This document shows, in pieces, positions 42,101 to 52,800 of a stretch of DNA of 64,000 nt. Within the stretch, counting starts at the first letter, position 1. The number at the start of each line of letters is the position of its first letter. This stretch comes from Bacillota bacterium (GTDB taxonomy: Bacteria; Bacillota; Clostridia; Acetivibrionales; DSM-1351): positions 38,110-102,109 of the forward strand of contig JAEWCZ010000044.1 in NCBI GenBank assembly GCA_023390335.1, written 5' to 3'. The translations under genes and the position numbers were made by a program. The notes under the pieces were generated by a model. That model ran no database searches, was not told the DNA's origin, and saw nothing but the letters and a program-made list of their open reading frames with translations.

Positions 42101-43951
42101 TTATTCCAACGAATCAAAATCGAAATCCATATCATCCTCAAAGCTATTGCTTTTCAGATTCACATATTCCATCATAGCCTCAACTGCTTTGCTCCCTTCC
42201 AACGTACCCTCATTTACATGTTCAAGCCATATTTGAGGAGCAGGCTTTGCGGCTTCAAATTCTTGTTTTTGACGTTCGCACTCAATACTAATAATCTTAA
42301 GAAGTTGTACATCCAGGCAGTTATTTTTATTGCAGGCATTTACCAGCAGTTCTTTAAACTCATCAGGAGATACGCTCTGTTCTGGGCTATCCAAAAGGGT
42401 ATTATCCTTCAAAAGATTTACTATTGCCTCCGGATTATTGGTCATTCTAAGTATTGTTGAAACAGTTCCTCTGTAGTTAGTAAACAAATGGTTCAAGAGC
42501 CTGATTTTTCTCTCTATCTCATTTACAACCTCAACGGGCATATTTTTCGGATTAAAAACTCTGAGATCTGCCGAACTCCCCTTACTATTCACATAAGTTT
42601 CTCTTATATAATCCAGATAATGACTGAATTTTCTAACATTCATTTCAATATCATACTTTTCCGGGTAAAAGAAAATGAGTGAACCGGGATCAGTAGAAAA
42701 ATTGAAATACTCCTGTTCAACAAAATCCGAATACTTCAATGACAGTTTCATTATGTATTTAAGTGTGTCCGTTATAGTTTCTTCGGTATCCTTAACAAGA
42801 AAATAACCGTAATACAGTTGTATCCTTACATTTTTCTTAGTACTAACAAAATCAAGGCAATCCTCAAGCTCACTGTTTGAGTAATACAACCGTGAATCCT
42901 TGTTAATTTTCCTTAGTTCTTCAACTCCCGTTTCAGGAGAAATCTCCATAAGTACATTGCTGCAACACCTGGAAAAAGCATCTATAAGCTTATTTGACGG
43001 AAGCTTCCAGGAACCGTACACAAAGTTAATATCAAGCTTTTCTTCCTTTATTCTCTCCAGCAATTCAATGTACCAGTTTTCACTTCCTTCATACTCAAAA
43101 CAGGTATACATTGTCTTAAAGCCTCTGGCCACAGCTTCTTTTATGGTTCTAATTACCGAATCTATTGACCTGACTGCAACGCAGCTACGGTTATTCATTC
43201 TACGTTGCGCTTCGCAGTTACCTCCGCAAAACAAGCAGGCATACTGACAGCCTCTTCCCACGCAAAGAAAGAATAGTGGGCCTGAATTGATTTCATCGAA
43301 ACGGGTCCAGAACTTACATAACATTTTGTACTGCTCCCAGTCCTTTAAAACATCTAAAGCGGCAAAATCCAACTTATCTATTTGCTCCCCTGTACCGATA
43401 TATGTAAACCCGTTTTTAACTACATTGCCCTGAGGCCCTTTCCAAACAAGATTCTGGACATTTCCCAGAAGTTCATAAAGCGTACTCTTTTCATACTTGC
43501 CATTAACCTTACTTTTATGTAAAACCTCACACAGTTCACCGATGGGTACCTCTCCATCCCCTCTCAAAACTGCATCAACCTGAGGAAAATCCTGTACTAT
43601 TTCCTCCGAAAACAGGCTTGCCGTATAACCTCCAAGAAAAACAAAAATGTCCGGATTTATTCTTTTCAATAACTCTGCCGTTTCAATAACTGAAAGGCTC
43701 TGATTAGCCCAGTGGCAGTCAAAACCAACTGCATCCACATTCTTAAAATCAATAGCAGAAAACAAGTCGTTATCAATTAAGTCAGAATGAATAATCTCCA
43801 CATCAAACTGTTTTTCTTTAAGAATACCGCCCAGTGCACAAAAACCCATAGGCATAAAAAATACATTCTTTTGCGCATTGTCCTTTGGATTGGCAATATT
43901 CTTGTTTCCGCAGTGAATCAATTTTATACAAAAACCCTTGTCTGAACTCAT
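42101..43951 (-). CDS. Cobalamin-binding-type radical SAM enzyme
   Basis: 616 residues. N-terminal B12-binding-like domain about 20-150 ('FMPMGFCALGGILKEKQFDVEIIHSDLI', 'FVFLGGYTASLFSEEIVQDFPQVDAVLRGDGEVPI'), then the radical SAM core with CxxxCxxC in 'CVGRGCQYACLFCGGN' (near 240) and 'FVYGSWKLPSNKLIDAFSRCCSNVLMEISPETG'. Such enzymes methylate unactivated carbons or build rings in natural products. It is the last gene of the PKS/NRPS operon, 37 bases after the NRPS, so it likely tailors that product. GGGGGTG precedes the ATG. Confidence 0.92.
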   Translation of the reverse strand: MSSDKGFCIKLIHCGNKNIANPKDNAQKNVFFMPMGFCALGGILKEKQFDVEIIHSDLIDNDLFSAIDFKNVDAVGFDCHWANQSLSVIETAELLKRINPDIFVFLGGYTASLFSEEIVQDFPQVDAVLRGDGEVPIGELCEVLHKSKVNGKYEKSTLYELLGNVQNLVWKGPQGNVVKNGFTYIGTGEQIDKLDFAALDVLKDWEQYKMLCKFWTRFDEINSGPLFFLCVGRGCQYACLFCGGNCEAQRRMNNRSCVAVRSIDSVIRTIKEAVARGFKTMYTCFEYEGSENWYIELLERIKEEKLDINFVYGSWKLPSNKLIDAFSRCCSNVLMEISPETGVEELRKINKDSRLYYSNSELEDCLDFVSTKKNVRIQLYYGYFLVKDTEETITDTLKYIMKLSLKYSDFVEQEYFNFSTDPGSLIFFYPEKYDIEMNVRKFSHYLDYIRETYVNSKGSSADLRVFNPKNMPVEVVNEIERKIRLLNHLFTNYRGTVSTILRMTNNPEAIVNLLKDNTLLDSPEQSVSPDEFKELLVNACNKNNCLDVQLLKIISIECERQKQEFEAAKPAPQIWLEHVNEGTLEGSKAVEAMMEYVNLKSNSFEDDMDFDFDSLE

Positions 43952-43988
43952 TTTGCACCCCCGTATCTCACATTATCCCAAAACATAC

Positions 43989-46900
43989 CTACATTCTAAG
44001 TTGTACACATATGTCCGAAAGCACCTGTTTCTCAGTGTCCTTTACCTGCTTCAGAATATCCATCATCTGTACAACGGCTTCCATGTCAGGTACAGGATTG
44101 TAGTTATCATCTCCGACAAAGGTATATTTTAAATACAAACGTCTTGCAGAGTCAATCAACTCCACAACTTTATCATATTCATTCACAAGTTCCTGAACCC
44201 TATCAGAAACAACACAATTTGATGCAACATACTTCAATCTTGTTTGCAATGATTTTTTATGCTCATGTAAAAGATGCATTGCTCTATAATCTACAGTAAC
44301 CTTGCCTTGCGCCAGATTATGTAGATTTCGAATGATTTCGTCATAAACATCAATACCAAAATTTAGTCTGTCACTTTCCAATACATACTTGTCAAACCTC
44401 TGTGCATAGACAACATGCATGTCTGGCTTAGCGTTCACATATTCTTCCAAACTTGTTGTAAATCTATCAACACTAAATGGATAATCTGTCATAAAATCTC
44501 TTACTCGCAATAGCTCCACAGCATTTGTTTCAGCCCATGGTGCAGATTTTTTGAAGTGCAGCTTTCCGCTTTCATATGCCTCTTTAAATAAATCATAATC
44601 AAAGCTGAAATTAGTAAACATCTGATCTGCATTAAATCCAATGGCTTTTAGCTCGCGACTTGAATTATCATAGCCGTATACAAGGGAATGATGTACATAG
44701 TGTTGCTTTTTATACATTTTCTTCTGTGGCATATAGTACTCATCCACATGTATGATTACATAGTAACCCAAGTTTATTTTATCAATAACATAGTCCACAA
44801 TATCCGGTATCCCCTTCAAAAGCTCATAACCCATATATACTTCCTGAATAACCTCGTTATATGGTGCTCTAACTTCAAGGAAATCCATAATTAGCAATCC
44901 ATTTGACTGAACTTCCGTATATATCTTTATAAAATGCTCATAGTACCAAGGAATAAGCCTTTGGTCTGACAAAATAACGCTTATGGGTAATGAATGGCAA
45001 AGATATGTTATTATATCGTTATGAACTACTACCTTTAATTCCTTTTTGCCGGGTTCATTAATCTGATAGAGCTTTTGATTCTTTACCTCAAAGGATTCAT
45101 TTAGCTTGTTTTTACAATGTTCAAGCACTTCCAACAGTGATTTTTCAAAAAGCTGCGCCGTTTCTCTGGCAGCATCATTGTTTATATATTTTTCGTTATA
45201 GCCCACAATGAACCTTAGCTTTCCGTCTGCCACCATTCCGTTAAAATCCATTAAATAATCGTGGGTATTATTTTCATTTATACTCGCTCCGTATTCTTCT
45301 ATGCAACGTCCCAGCAAACCATTTTCTTCACTTTTAGCATTATCAAATTGACCTAAATAGTTAAAGGATATTTCAGGTTTTATGGACTTCAATTTATCAT
45401 TTTTGTTTAAATATCTGGAAAGTCCGTAATTAACACCTTTTGACGGTATTTTTCTAAGGTTTTGGCTGACTCCCTTAATTGTATTTTCAATACTGTTCTG
45501 TCTTTCTAGGCAGACAGGATAAATACTGGTAAACCAACCTATGGTTCTAGATAGATTTATTCCTTCCATTATTTCATCACGTCCGTACCCTTCCAACATA
45601 AGCAAGATTCTGTCCATATCAAAAACCTTGCCCAAAGAAAGCATCAGAGCAGACAGAAGAATATCGTTAACCTCGGTACCATAGGCTTTATTGGCTTCGG
45701 TAAGAAGTTCTTTGGTCTGTTCATTTCCAAGTTCAAAGGATAGTTTTCTGTGGTCTTTGAAATAATTGTCCTCTACCTTTTTATTTGTAAAAGAACTAGT
45801 TTCCAAATTACCCATATCTAACCAGTAATCAACATCCAAGGATTTTTCATTGACATAACTTTCAAGCTTTTGGCTCCATTCTTTAAAAGAAGTAGTCTTT
45901 AATGGAAGTTTCTCTTCAAGCTGTGATTTAAACAAATTCTCCATATCTTCCAGCAGAATTCTCCAGGATACTCCGTCTATTACAAGATGGTGAGCAACAA
46001 TTAATAGCCGACGTCCATTATCACCCAATTCAAAAACACATGCCTTTATAAGCAAGTCATTCTGTAAGTCAAGACCTGCCTGTATTTTCTCACTTATTTC
46101 TTTTATGCTATTTTTTTGTGTTTCATAGTCCTGTTTGGATAAATCTATTACTTCAAGATTAAATACTGCTTCTTCTACATCTCTGTTAATTTGTACTATC
46201 TCTTTATTTGAAAAATCATATTTAATTCTTAATGCATCATGGTGTTCTATTATTTTTCTGAATATGCTTTCTAATTGCTCCAGTCTTACATTTTTATTCA
46301 GTGAAAATAGATTTGCCTGATTCCAATGTTGCATTGAGCCTCTGTCAGTTTCAAAAAACCATTGTTGAATCGGAGTAAGAGGTATTTCACCTATTATTTC
46401 TTCCTGTGAAATTGAATTCTTCTTTTTTGTGTAATCAACATTGCTCAATATATCCACTATGGTTTTATATTTCAGTACATCAGAAACTGAAATGTTTATC
46501 CCTACTTTTTCAGCTGAAGACGTAACCTGAATAGCTTTTATGGAATCTCCACCCAAGTCAAAAAAGTCATCATTTATTCCGACTTTCTCAACTTTTAGTA
46601 CCTCCTGATATATTTGAGCCAGATTTTTTTCGGCATCATTTCTCGGTGCCTCATATTCTACGCCTGTATTTATATTTAAAGAAGGTTCGGGCAGCCCTTT
46701 TCTGTCAAGTTTTCCATTAGGTGTCATAGGCAGTTTTGGTATTTTTACAAAGAATGAAGGTACCATATAAGAGGGCAATTCTCTTAGTAGGTATTCTCTT
46801 AACTCGGAAACAGTCAATTCCTTGTCCGAAACATAATATGCACATATGTAATTATTGCCCTCATCGTCTTTTCTGACGATAGCGGCTGCATCTTTTATAT

Positions 46901-49823
46901 CATTATGCTTAAGTAAGTTGCTCTCTATTTCACCCAGTTCAATCCTATATCCCCTAACCTTTACCTGGAAGTCCTTTCTGCCCATAAACTCCATATTGCC
47001 GTCTGCAAACCATCTTGCAGTATCTCCGGTTTTATACATTCTTCCCCCCATTTCCTTATTAAAGGGGTCTGGAATGAATTTATCCTTTGTTAGTAGCTCA
47101 TCGTTCATATATCTGTCTGCAAGACATTCGCCACCAATATATAAATCCCCGGTAACGCCTATGGGGCAAGGCTGTAAATCTGAATCAAGAATATAGTACA
47201 ATGCATTCTGAATCGGCTTTCCGTAAGGAATACTTGCCCATTGAGGGTCAACCTCACCTATAGGATAGTAATTAGACCAGACCGTCGCCTCTGTTGCTCC
47301 GCCAAGGCTTACAACCTCGGAACCCGGAAATGCATTTCTTACGTTGTCAGGCAATGTTACAGGTATCCAATCACCGCTTTGGAATACAAGTCTCAACGTA
47401 TCCGTACTGTTTGACGGCTTTACTTTGTTGAAATAAGGTACAAGCTGCTGCAAAGCGGCAGGAGCTGAATCCCAAAAAGTTATTGGTTCTTCTCTTAATA
47501 TTTCAACAAGCCTCGCCGGGTCTCTCAGCTCGTTTCTTGAAGCTACACGAATGGACCCGCCCGAAGCCAAAATTCCAAAAATATCGTATACCGACAGGTC
47601 AAAGCACAGGGAGGTTACAAATAGTAGTCTGTCATGAGAGCCCACTTGGAAGGTTTTGTTAACCCATTCAATCAGGTTTATAACCGGCTTATGACGAACA
47701 GCAACCCCTTTGGGAACCCCTGTAGAACCTGATGTATATATTACATATGCCATGTCATCAGACTTTATATCAAGACAAAGATTTTCTCCCGAATAATTAT
47801 TAATGTCCATGAGAGTCCAGTCATTTCGAGGTTTCTCGCTATCATTCTCAAGTATTTTTCCTTCTAAAGCTGTATTGAATACAACATCATATCTGTAATC
47901 CAATTCATTGTTAAATTTATTATTTCTATGCAGTACTTTAACTTCATTAACTTGAATACTGTTTTTCTTTATTTCGTTAAAGAACTGCTCATCCACATAC
48001 AGCTCTCCGTCAACATCTGTTTTTGTCTTGATACCCTCTTGTCCGGCGTTTTTACTTTTGAACTCCTCCAAGGAATTTCTGAACTCATCCTTTTTTCTTG
48101 TGTCCATTACGTCTGCCACAATGAGAGTTCCTCCGGGGTTAAGTAACTTTAATGCTTTTTCGATTACTTTTTTCAGGTAAATAAAGCCCGGGAAAAACTG
48201 TATTACACTGGATATGATTACAACGTCAAAAGCCTCATCAATCAGCGTTTCCAGCTCATGAGCAAACCCATCTACCAGTTTAATATTGGTAAATCCCTCT
48301 GCTTTGATATTTTCCTCATTTCGCTTTTGTGTGAGTTCTGAAGGGTCAAGTCCGATATACTCTTTTACAAGGGGCGCAATTGAAAACATGATAGAACCTG
48401 AACCGCAGCCTATTTCCAGTACCTTTTTATCTTTATCAATATAGGGCACTGCCAGAGAAGCAACGTGATTTTTATATTTATCTACTTCTTCCTGTGAAAA
48501 TGGGTTTCCGGTATAACTGCTAACAAATCCACCGGCTGAGACGTCATCTATAGATTTTTCAGTAACGTGATCCCAAAGCTGTTTTACTGATGTTTTATCG
48601 ATTTCCTCCATAGGAAGTTCTTTGCCTTCCACATCCATGTAAACTATGTCTGTCAGTTGTGGCAGTTCCCATTGCATTTCAATAATAGTTCTGCTCTGTG
48701 GTTGCTGTGTGATAACACAGTGAATTTTAAGGTCGGAAAGTATTTTTTGAGTACGCATTTTTGGAAAAGCAGGTTCAAAAGGAACATAAATTCCACCTGC
48801 CTTTAATATTCCCATTACTGCAGTTACCATCTCCAAAGAACGCTCCATTAATACTCCTACAAACACACCGGGTTTAACACCCCTGTCTTTTAACAACGCT
48901 GCAAGCCTGTTGGCCTGAATATTCAGTTCTTTGTACGTCATTTCATTGTCACCGAATACCACAGCTGTATTGTCCGGCGTTTTTTCAACCTGTTCTTCAA
49001 ACAGGTCATGCATGGTTCTGTTACCGCTGTAGCTTTCACGTGTATTGTTGAAATCGTACAAGATTCGGGTTATTTCATCCTTTGAAAGAAGCTCCACTTG
49101 AGATAGCATAATATCAGGTTTTGCTGTTACTGAGGTGATAATATTAATAAGGTGTCTCAGCACACTCTCTACAAATCCATTTTTATATATTGCTTCATTA
49201 TAGTGTAAGTCTACCCTTATTGACTCTTCACTTCTACTGAAACAGAATAATGTATCCGGCTTCATGTCTTCAATACAGCCTTTATCATGTATATTCTCAA
49301 ACAGAATAATTGTCTTAAACAGAGATGAAATATCCTCAGACTTAGTACCCAAAAGTTCTGCAATAATTTCCATAGGAAGATTCTTATTCTCATCTGCTTT
49401 AATAATGTCTCCCTTTACTCTTATTAAAAGCTCCTTGAATGTTTCCTTACTGTTTACATTAACTTTTAAGGGAAGTATATTAAGCGGATTGGCTGTATCA
49501 TCTTTTTTAAATTCGGGCATACCCAGAGTGATGTCTTTACAACCTGTGTATTTGTAAAAAAGATAGCTTACACAGGACATTAGTACCATATATATTGCGT
49601 AATCCGAACCACCGCTAATGGAAATCAGCTTTTCCAGTGCCTCCTTTGGGATATCAAGGCTCTTGCACTCCATTTTGATCTGCTCTTTTTTAGCACATGC
49701 AAAGCTTGCAGGTAAACCGCTTGTTTCCTCGTGTCCATAAAGTCTTTCAGTCCAATATTTTTTTTCTTCTTCGTATTCACCAGCAGACATTATTATGTTT
49801 CTTGAATAGCTGTCAAGACTCAT
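43989..49823 (-). CDS. NRPS: C-lobe, A interrupted by methyltransferase, T, E, unusual C-terminal domain
   Basis: 1944 residues. About 1-260: C-terminal lobe of a condensation domain, no HHxxxDG. About 270-1060: adenylation domain split between motifs A2 ('LKAGGIYVPFEP') and A3 ('YVIYTSGSTGVPKG') by a SAM methyltransferase ('KVLEIGCGSGSIMFSIAP'). By-eye pocket code D-L-Y-D-F-S-L-V-W-K, nearest to Cys codes. About 1085-1150: carrier domain ('FFDLGGDSIKAIQ'). About 1160-1570: epimerisation domain ('VAHHLVIDGVSWRILLEDM', 'PEISFNYLGQFD'). About 1590-1944: tail with Cys in 'ITYLCHSLP', hairpin 'VIIHVDEYYMPQ', and 'YVHHSLVYGYD', recalling BtrH/C39-like folds, then a helical end. There is no thioesterase; the tail may release the chain (inference). 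GGGGAGG precedes the ATG. Confidence 0.93.
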   Translation of the reverse strand: MSLDSYSRNIIMSAGEYEEEKKYWTERLYGHEETSGLPASFACAKKEQIKMECKSLDIPKEALEKLISISGGSDYAIYMVLMSCVSYLFYKYTGCKDITLGMPEFKKDDTANPLNILPLKVNVNSKETFKELLIRVKGDIIKADENKNLPMEIIAELLGTKSEDISSLFKTIILFENIHDKGCIEDMKPDTLFCFSRSEESIRVDLHYNEAIYKNGFVESVLRHLINIITSVTAKPDIMLSQVELLSKDEITRILYDFNNTRESYSGNRTMHDLFEEQVEKTPDNTAVVFGDNEMTYKELNIQANRLAALLKDRGVKPGVFVGVLMERSLEMVTAVMGILKAGGIYVPFEPAFPKMRTQKILSDLKIHCVITQQPQSRTIIEMQWELPQLTDIVYMDVEGKELPMEEIDKTSVKQLWDHVTEKSIDDVSAGGFVSSYTGNPFSQEEVDKYKNHVASLAVPYIDKDKKVLEIGCGSGSIMFSIAPLVKEYIGLDPSELTQKRNEENIKAEGFTNIKLVDGFAHELETLIDEAFDVVIISSVIQFFPGFIYLKKVIEKALKLLNPGGTLIVADVMDTRKKDEFRNSLEEFKSKNAGQEGIKTKTDVDGELYVDEQFFNEIKKNSIQVNEVKVLHRNNKFNNELDYRYDVVFNTALEGKILENDSEKPRNDWTLMDINNYSGENLCLDIKSDDMAYVIYTSGSTGVPKGVAVRHKPVINLIEWVNKTFQVGSHDRLLFVTSLCFDLSVYDIFGILASGGSIRVASRNELRDPARLVEILREEPITFWDSAPAALQQLVPYFNKVKPSNSTDTLRLVFQSGDWIPVTLPDNVRNAFPGSEVVSLGGATEATVWSNYYPIGEVDPQWASIPYGKPIQNALYYILDSDLQPCPIGVTGDLYIGGECLADRYMNDELLTKDKFIPDPFNKEMGGRMYKTGDTARWFADGNMEFMGRKDFQVKVRGYRIELGEIESNLLKHNDIKDAAAIVRKDDEGNNYICAYYVSDKELTVSELREYLLRELPSYMVPSFFVKIPKLPMTPNGKLDRKGLPEPSLNINTGVEYEAPRNDAEKNLAQIYQEVLKVEKVGINDDFFDLGGDSIKAIQVTSSAEKVGINISVSDVLKYKTIVDILSNVDYTKKKNSISQEEIIGEIPLTPIQQWFFETDRGSMQHWNQANLFSLNKNVRLEQLESIFRKIIEHHDALRIKYDFSNKEIVQINRDVEEAVFNLEVIDLSKQDYETQKNSIKEISEKIQAGLDLQNDLLIKACVFELGDNGRRLLIVAHHLVIDGVSWRILLEDMENLFKSQLEEKLPLKTTSFKEWSQKLESYVNEKSLDVDYWLDMGNLETSSFTNKKVEDNYFKDHRKLSFELGNEQTKELLTEANKAYGTEVNDILLSALMLSLGKVFDMDRILLMLEGYGRDEIMEGINLSRTIGWFTSIYPVCLERQNSIENTIKGVSQNLRKIPSKGVNYGLSRYLNKNDKLKSIKPEISFNYLGQFDNAKSEENGLLGRCIEEYGASINENNTHDYLMDFNGMVADGKLRFIVGYNEKYINNDAARETAQLFEKSLLEVLEHCKNKLNESFEVKNQKLYQINEPGKKELKVVVHNDIITYLCHSLPISVILSDQRLIPWYYEHFIKIYTEVQSNGLLIMDFLEVRAPYNEVIQEVYMGYELLKGIPDIVDYVIDKINLGYYVIIHVDEYYMPQKKMYKKQHYVHHSLVYGYDNSSRELKAIGFNADQMFTNFSFDYDLFKEAYESGKLHFKKSAPWAETNAVELLRVRDFMTDYPFSVDRFTTSLEEYVNAKPDMHVVYAQRFDKYVLESDRLNFGIDVYDEIIRNLHNLAQGKVTVDYRAMHLLHEHKKSLQTRLKYVASNCVVSDRVQELVNEYDKVVELIDSARRLYLKYTFVGDDNYNPVPDMEAVVQMMDILKQVKDTEKQVLSDICVQLRM

Positions 49824-49839
49824 TTTTTACATCCTCCCC

Positions 49840-52800
49840 TTAAAAATTAAAATGTATTTCATCCGTTAATACCTTTTCACGTTTAAGATACTTGTCTTCC
49901 AGTTCAATATCCTTGATTCTAATGTTAGGATTTTCAACTATACTTTCCAATATTTTCACATAATCCTTTTTAAGTCGCTCTATTGTTTCTTTTTTAAATA
50001 ATCCGGTACAATATTCAAAAACGAACTCAATACTTTCATTTCCTTGAGCACACCATAAGGTCAAATCAAATTTGGACACCGAATTTTCAAATTCATAGGG
50101 TTTAAATTTAAGGCTTTGTGTATTTGTTTCAATATCAAGATTCTGCAATGTAAAGGAAACATCAAACAGAGGATTTCTGCTCATATCCCTCTTTGCACCC
50201 AATTTGTCCACTAGCTCTTCATACTGGTATTCCTGATTCTCATATGCTGTTAAGCAGCTTTCCTTTACCTCACTCAAAAATTCATTAAACGATTTATGAG
50301 AAGAAGGAAAACTCCTGATTGCTATCATATTTACAAACATTCCAATTATATTCTCAATGTCTGCATGAGGCCTTCCTGCTATAGGAGAGCCAACCACCAA
50401 ATCCTGCTGACCTGAATATCTTGAAAGAAGAACCTTATATGCTGTAAGCAGCACCATGTAAAGGGTGGAACCCGTCTTAGCAGTTAGCTTGTTCAGTTCA
50501 ACAGTCAAATCCTTTTCAACCTTAAAACTTATATTGCTTCCGGCAAAGTTTTTAATATCCGGCCTCTTAAAATCAGTAGGCATATTAAGCACTGGAATAT
50601 TACCTTCAAACCTTTCTCTCCAGTACGTTTCCTGCTTTTCAATCTCACCGGAGCGGAACAGCTTGTTCTGCCATGCTGCAAAATCCTTATATTGCAGTCT
50701 TAATGGCTCAAGCTGTTTTCCCTCGTATAAGCTAATAAATTCATTAACCATGATACGTCTTGATACACCATCAGAAATAATATGATGCATGTCATAAAGT
50801 AAAATATATCTGTCATTTCCTTCTGATTTTTTGTCTACAATAGTCACTAGTGCAACTCTCAAAAGAGGAGCCTTACCCAAATCAAAAGGCTTGATAAATT
50901 CTTTAATTACATTTGGCAGCCTGCTTTCTTGAGTTTCAATGTATTTTATCCTTAAATCTGCCTGTTGGTGTATCTCCTGAACAGGCTGCTCATTTACAAT
51001 CCTAAAGGATGTCCTCAGAGATTCATGCCTCTCTACCAGCTTATTAAAAGCTTCTTCAAATCTGAGTTTGTCAACCTTGCCTGATATTTCAATAACTCCC
51101 GGCAGATTGTACGCAATACCTGTTTCTTCAAATGTATTCAGAATAAACATTCGTCTTTGTGCCGACGATAATTCATAATAGCTGTTCTGTTCTATAGGCT
51201 GTATAGACGAAAAACTGTTACTCTTTGAACTCTGTATATATTCAGCCATACTTCTTAAATTTTTCATAGTAAAAACTTCTTTTAAAGGTAATGCTGAATC
51301 CAACTCTTTATGTATTTTGTTAATAAGCATGGTAGCCTTCAAAGAATGTCCTCCAAGCTCAAAGAAATTATCATTTGCACCTATTCTTTCAACCTTCAGT
51401 ATTTCGCTCCATATTTTTGCAAGCTTTATTTCTATTTCTCCGGAAGGTTCTTCATAGTCTCTTGCCGAAATTATCTCAACTTCAGGAAGGGCATTTTTAT
51501 CCACCTTACCATTTAATGTAAGAGGTATTTTTTCAAGTTTTATAAAACAGGCTGGTAGCATGTAGCCTGGCAAGTATTCTGAAAGGTATTCCCTGAGACT
51601 CCTTTCATCCAATTCTCCTTCACAAACCACGTATGCCACAATATTTTTATCCTTGTTTTCATCCTCTTTAACTGTCACAAAAGCATCTTTTACAGTGTTT
51701 ATCCTTAATAACTGCGCCTCTATTTCTCCAAGTTCAACCCTGTAACCTCTTATTTTTATTTGGTTGTCCCCTCTTCCAAGGAATTCAATGCTTCCGTCAG
51801 GCATATATCTTCCAATATCGCCAGTTTTATAAATCCGTGTTCCGTTCAATAAAAATGGATTATCCATAAACTTTTCATAAGTCAATTCAGGTTTGTTTAA
51901 ATATCCCCTTGCTACCCCTTCACCAGCTATGTACAATTCTCCCTTAATGCCAACGGGAACAGGTTTCTTGTTCTGATCAAGGATGTACACACCCGCATTC
52001 TGAATCGGCTTGCCTATAACCGGATGTTTTTTATAGCTTTCAAATTGTGCAAAATCAATAACCTGAGCGATTGCACCTATTGTAGTCTCGGTAGGCCCGT
52101 AATGGTTAACCAATGTAGCTTCCGGGTAGCTCTTATTGTATGCCTCTATGTCCTTCAGGTTTATTTCTTCTCCTCCCAAAACAATCAATCTAAGATGTTC
52201 ACAAGAATTTGTTTTTGTAAAAGTATCTGAATTAACCATCATATTAAATAGAGACGGCGTCATTTTTATATATGTAATTCCACTTGTCTCCATATATGGA
52301 AGTAGAATTTCCGGGTCTGAATACTCCTCTTTTGGTAGAAGATGTATTTCGCCGCCGCTCAATAAGGCGGAATATAGTGCGGTATAGGCAAGATCAAAGC
52401 AAAGAGATGAAACTATTGCTGTCTTGTCTTGCACACCTATATTGAACTTATTAATAAACCAATCAGAGTAATTAACCAGATTGTGATTTTCAACCATTAC
52501 TCCCTTTGGTTTTCCTGTAGTTCCCGAGGTATAAATTACATATATAAGGTTGTCGGGCTTACTTATATCAGGAAGATTTGAAGTATCAGCATCATAAATA
52601 TTCTCGTTATCAAGGTCTATAATTCCTTTGAAATCAACCTTGTGCAAAAGTTCTCCATGGCTTAAAAGAACTTGGGCTCCGCTGTCTTCAAGCATGTATT
52701 CTATCCGTTCCTGAGGGAGTTCCGGGTTCAAAGGCATGTATGCCCCTCCGGCCTTTACTACAGCCAGAATACTTATTATCATATGATATGACTGCTCACA

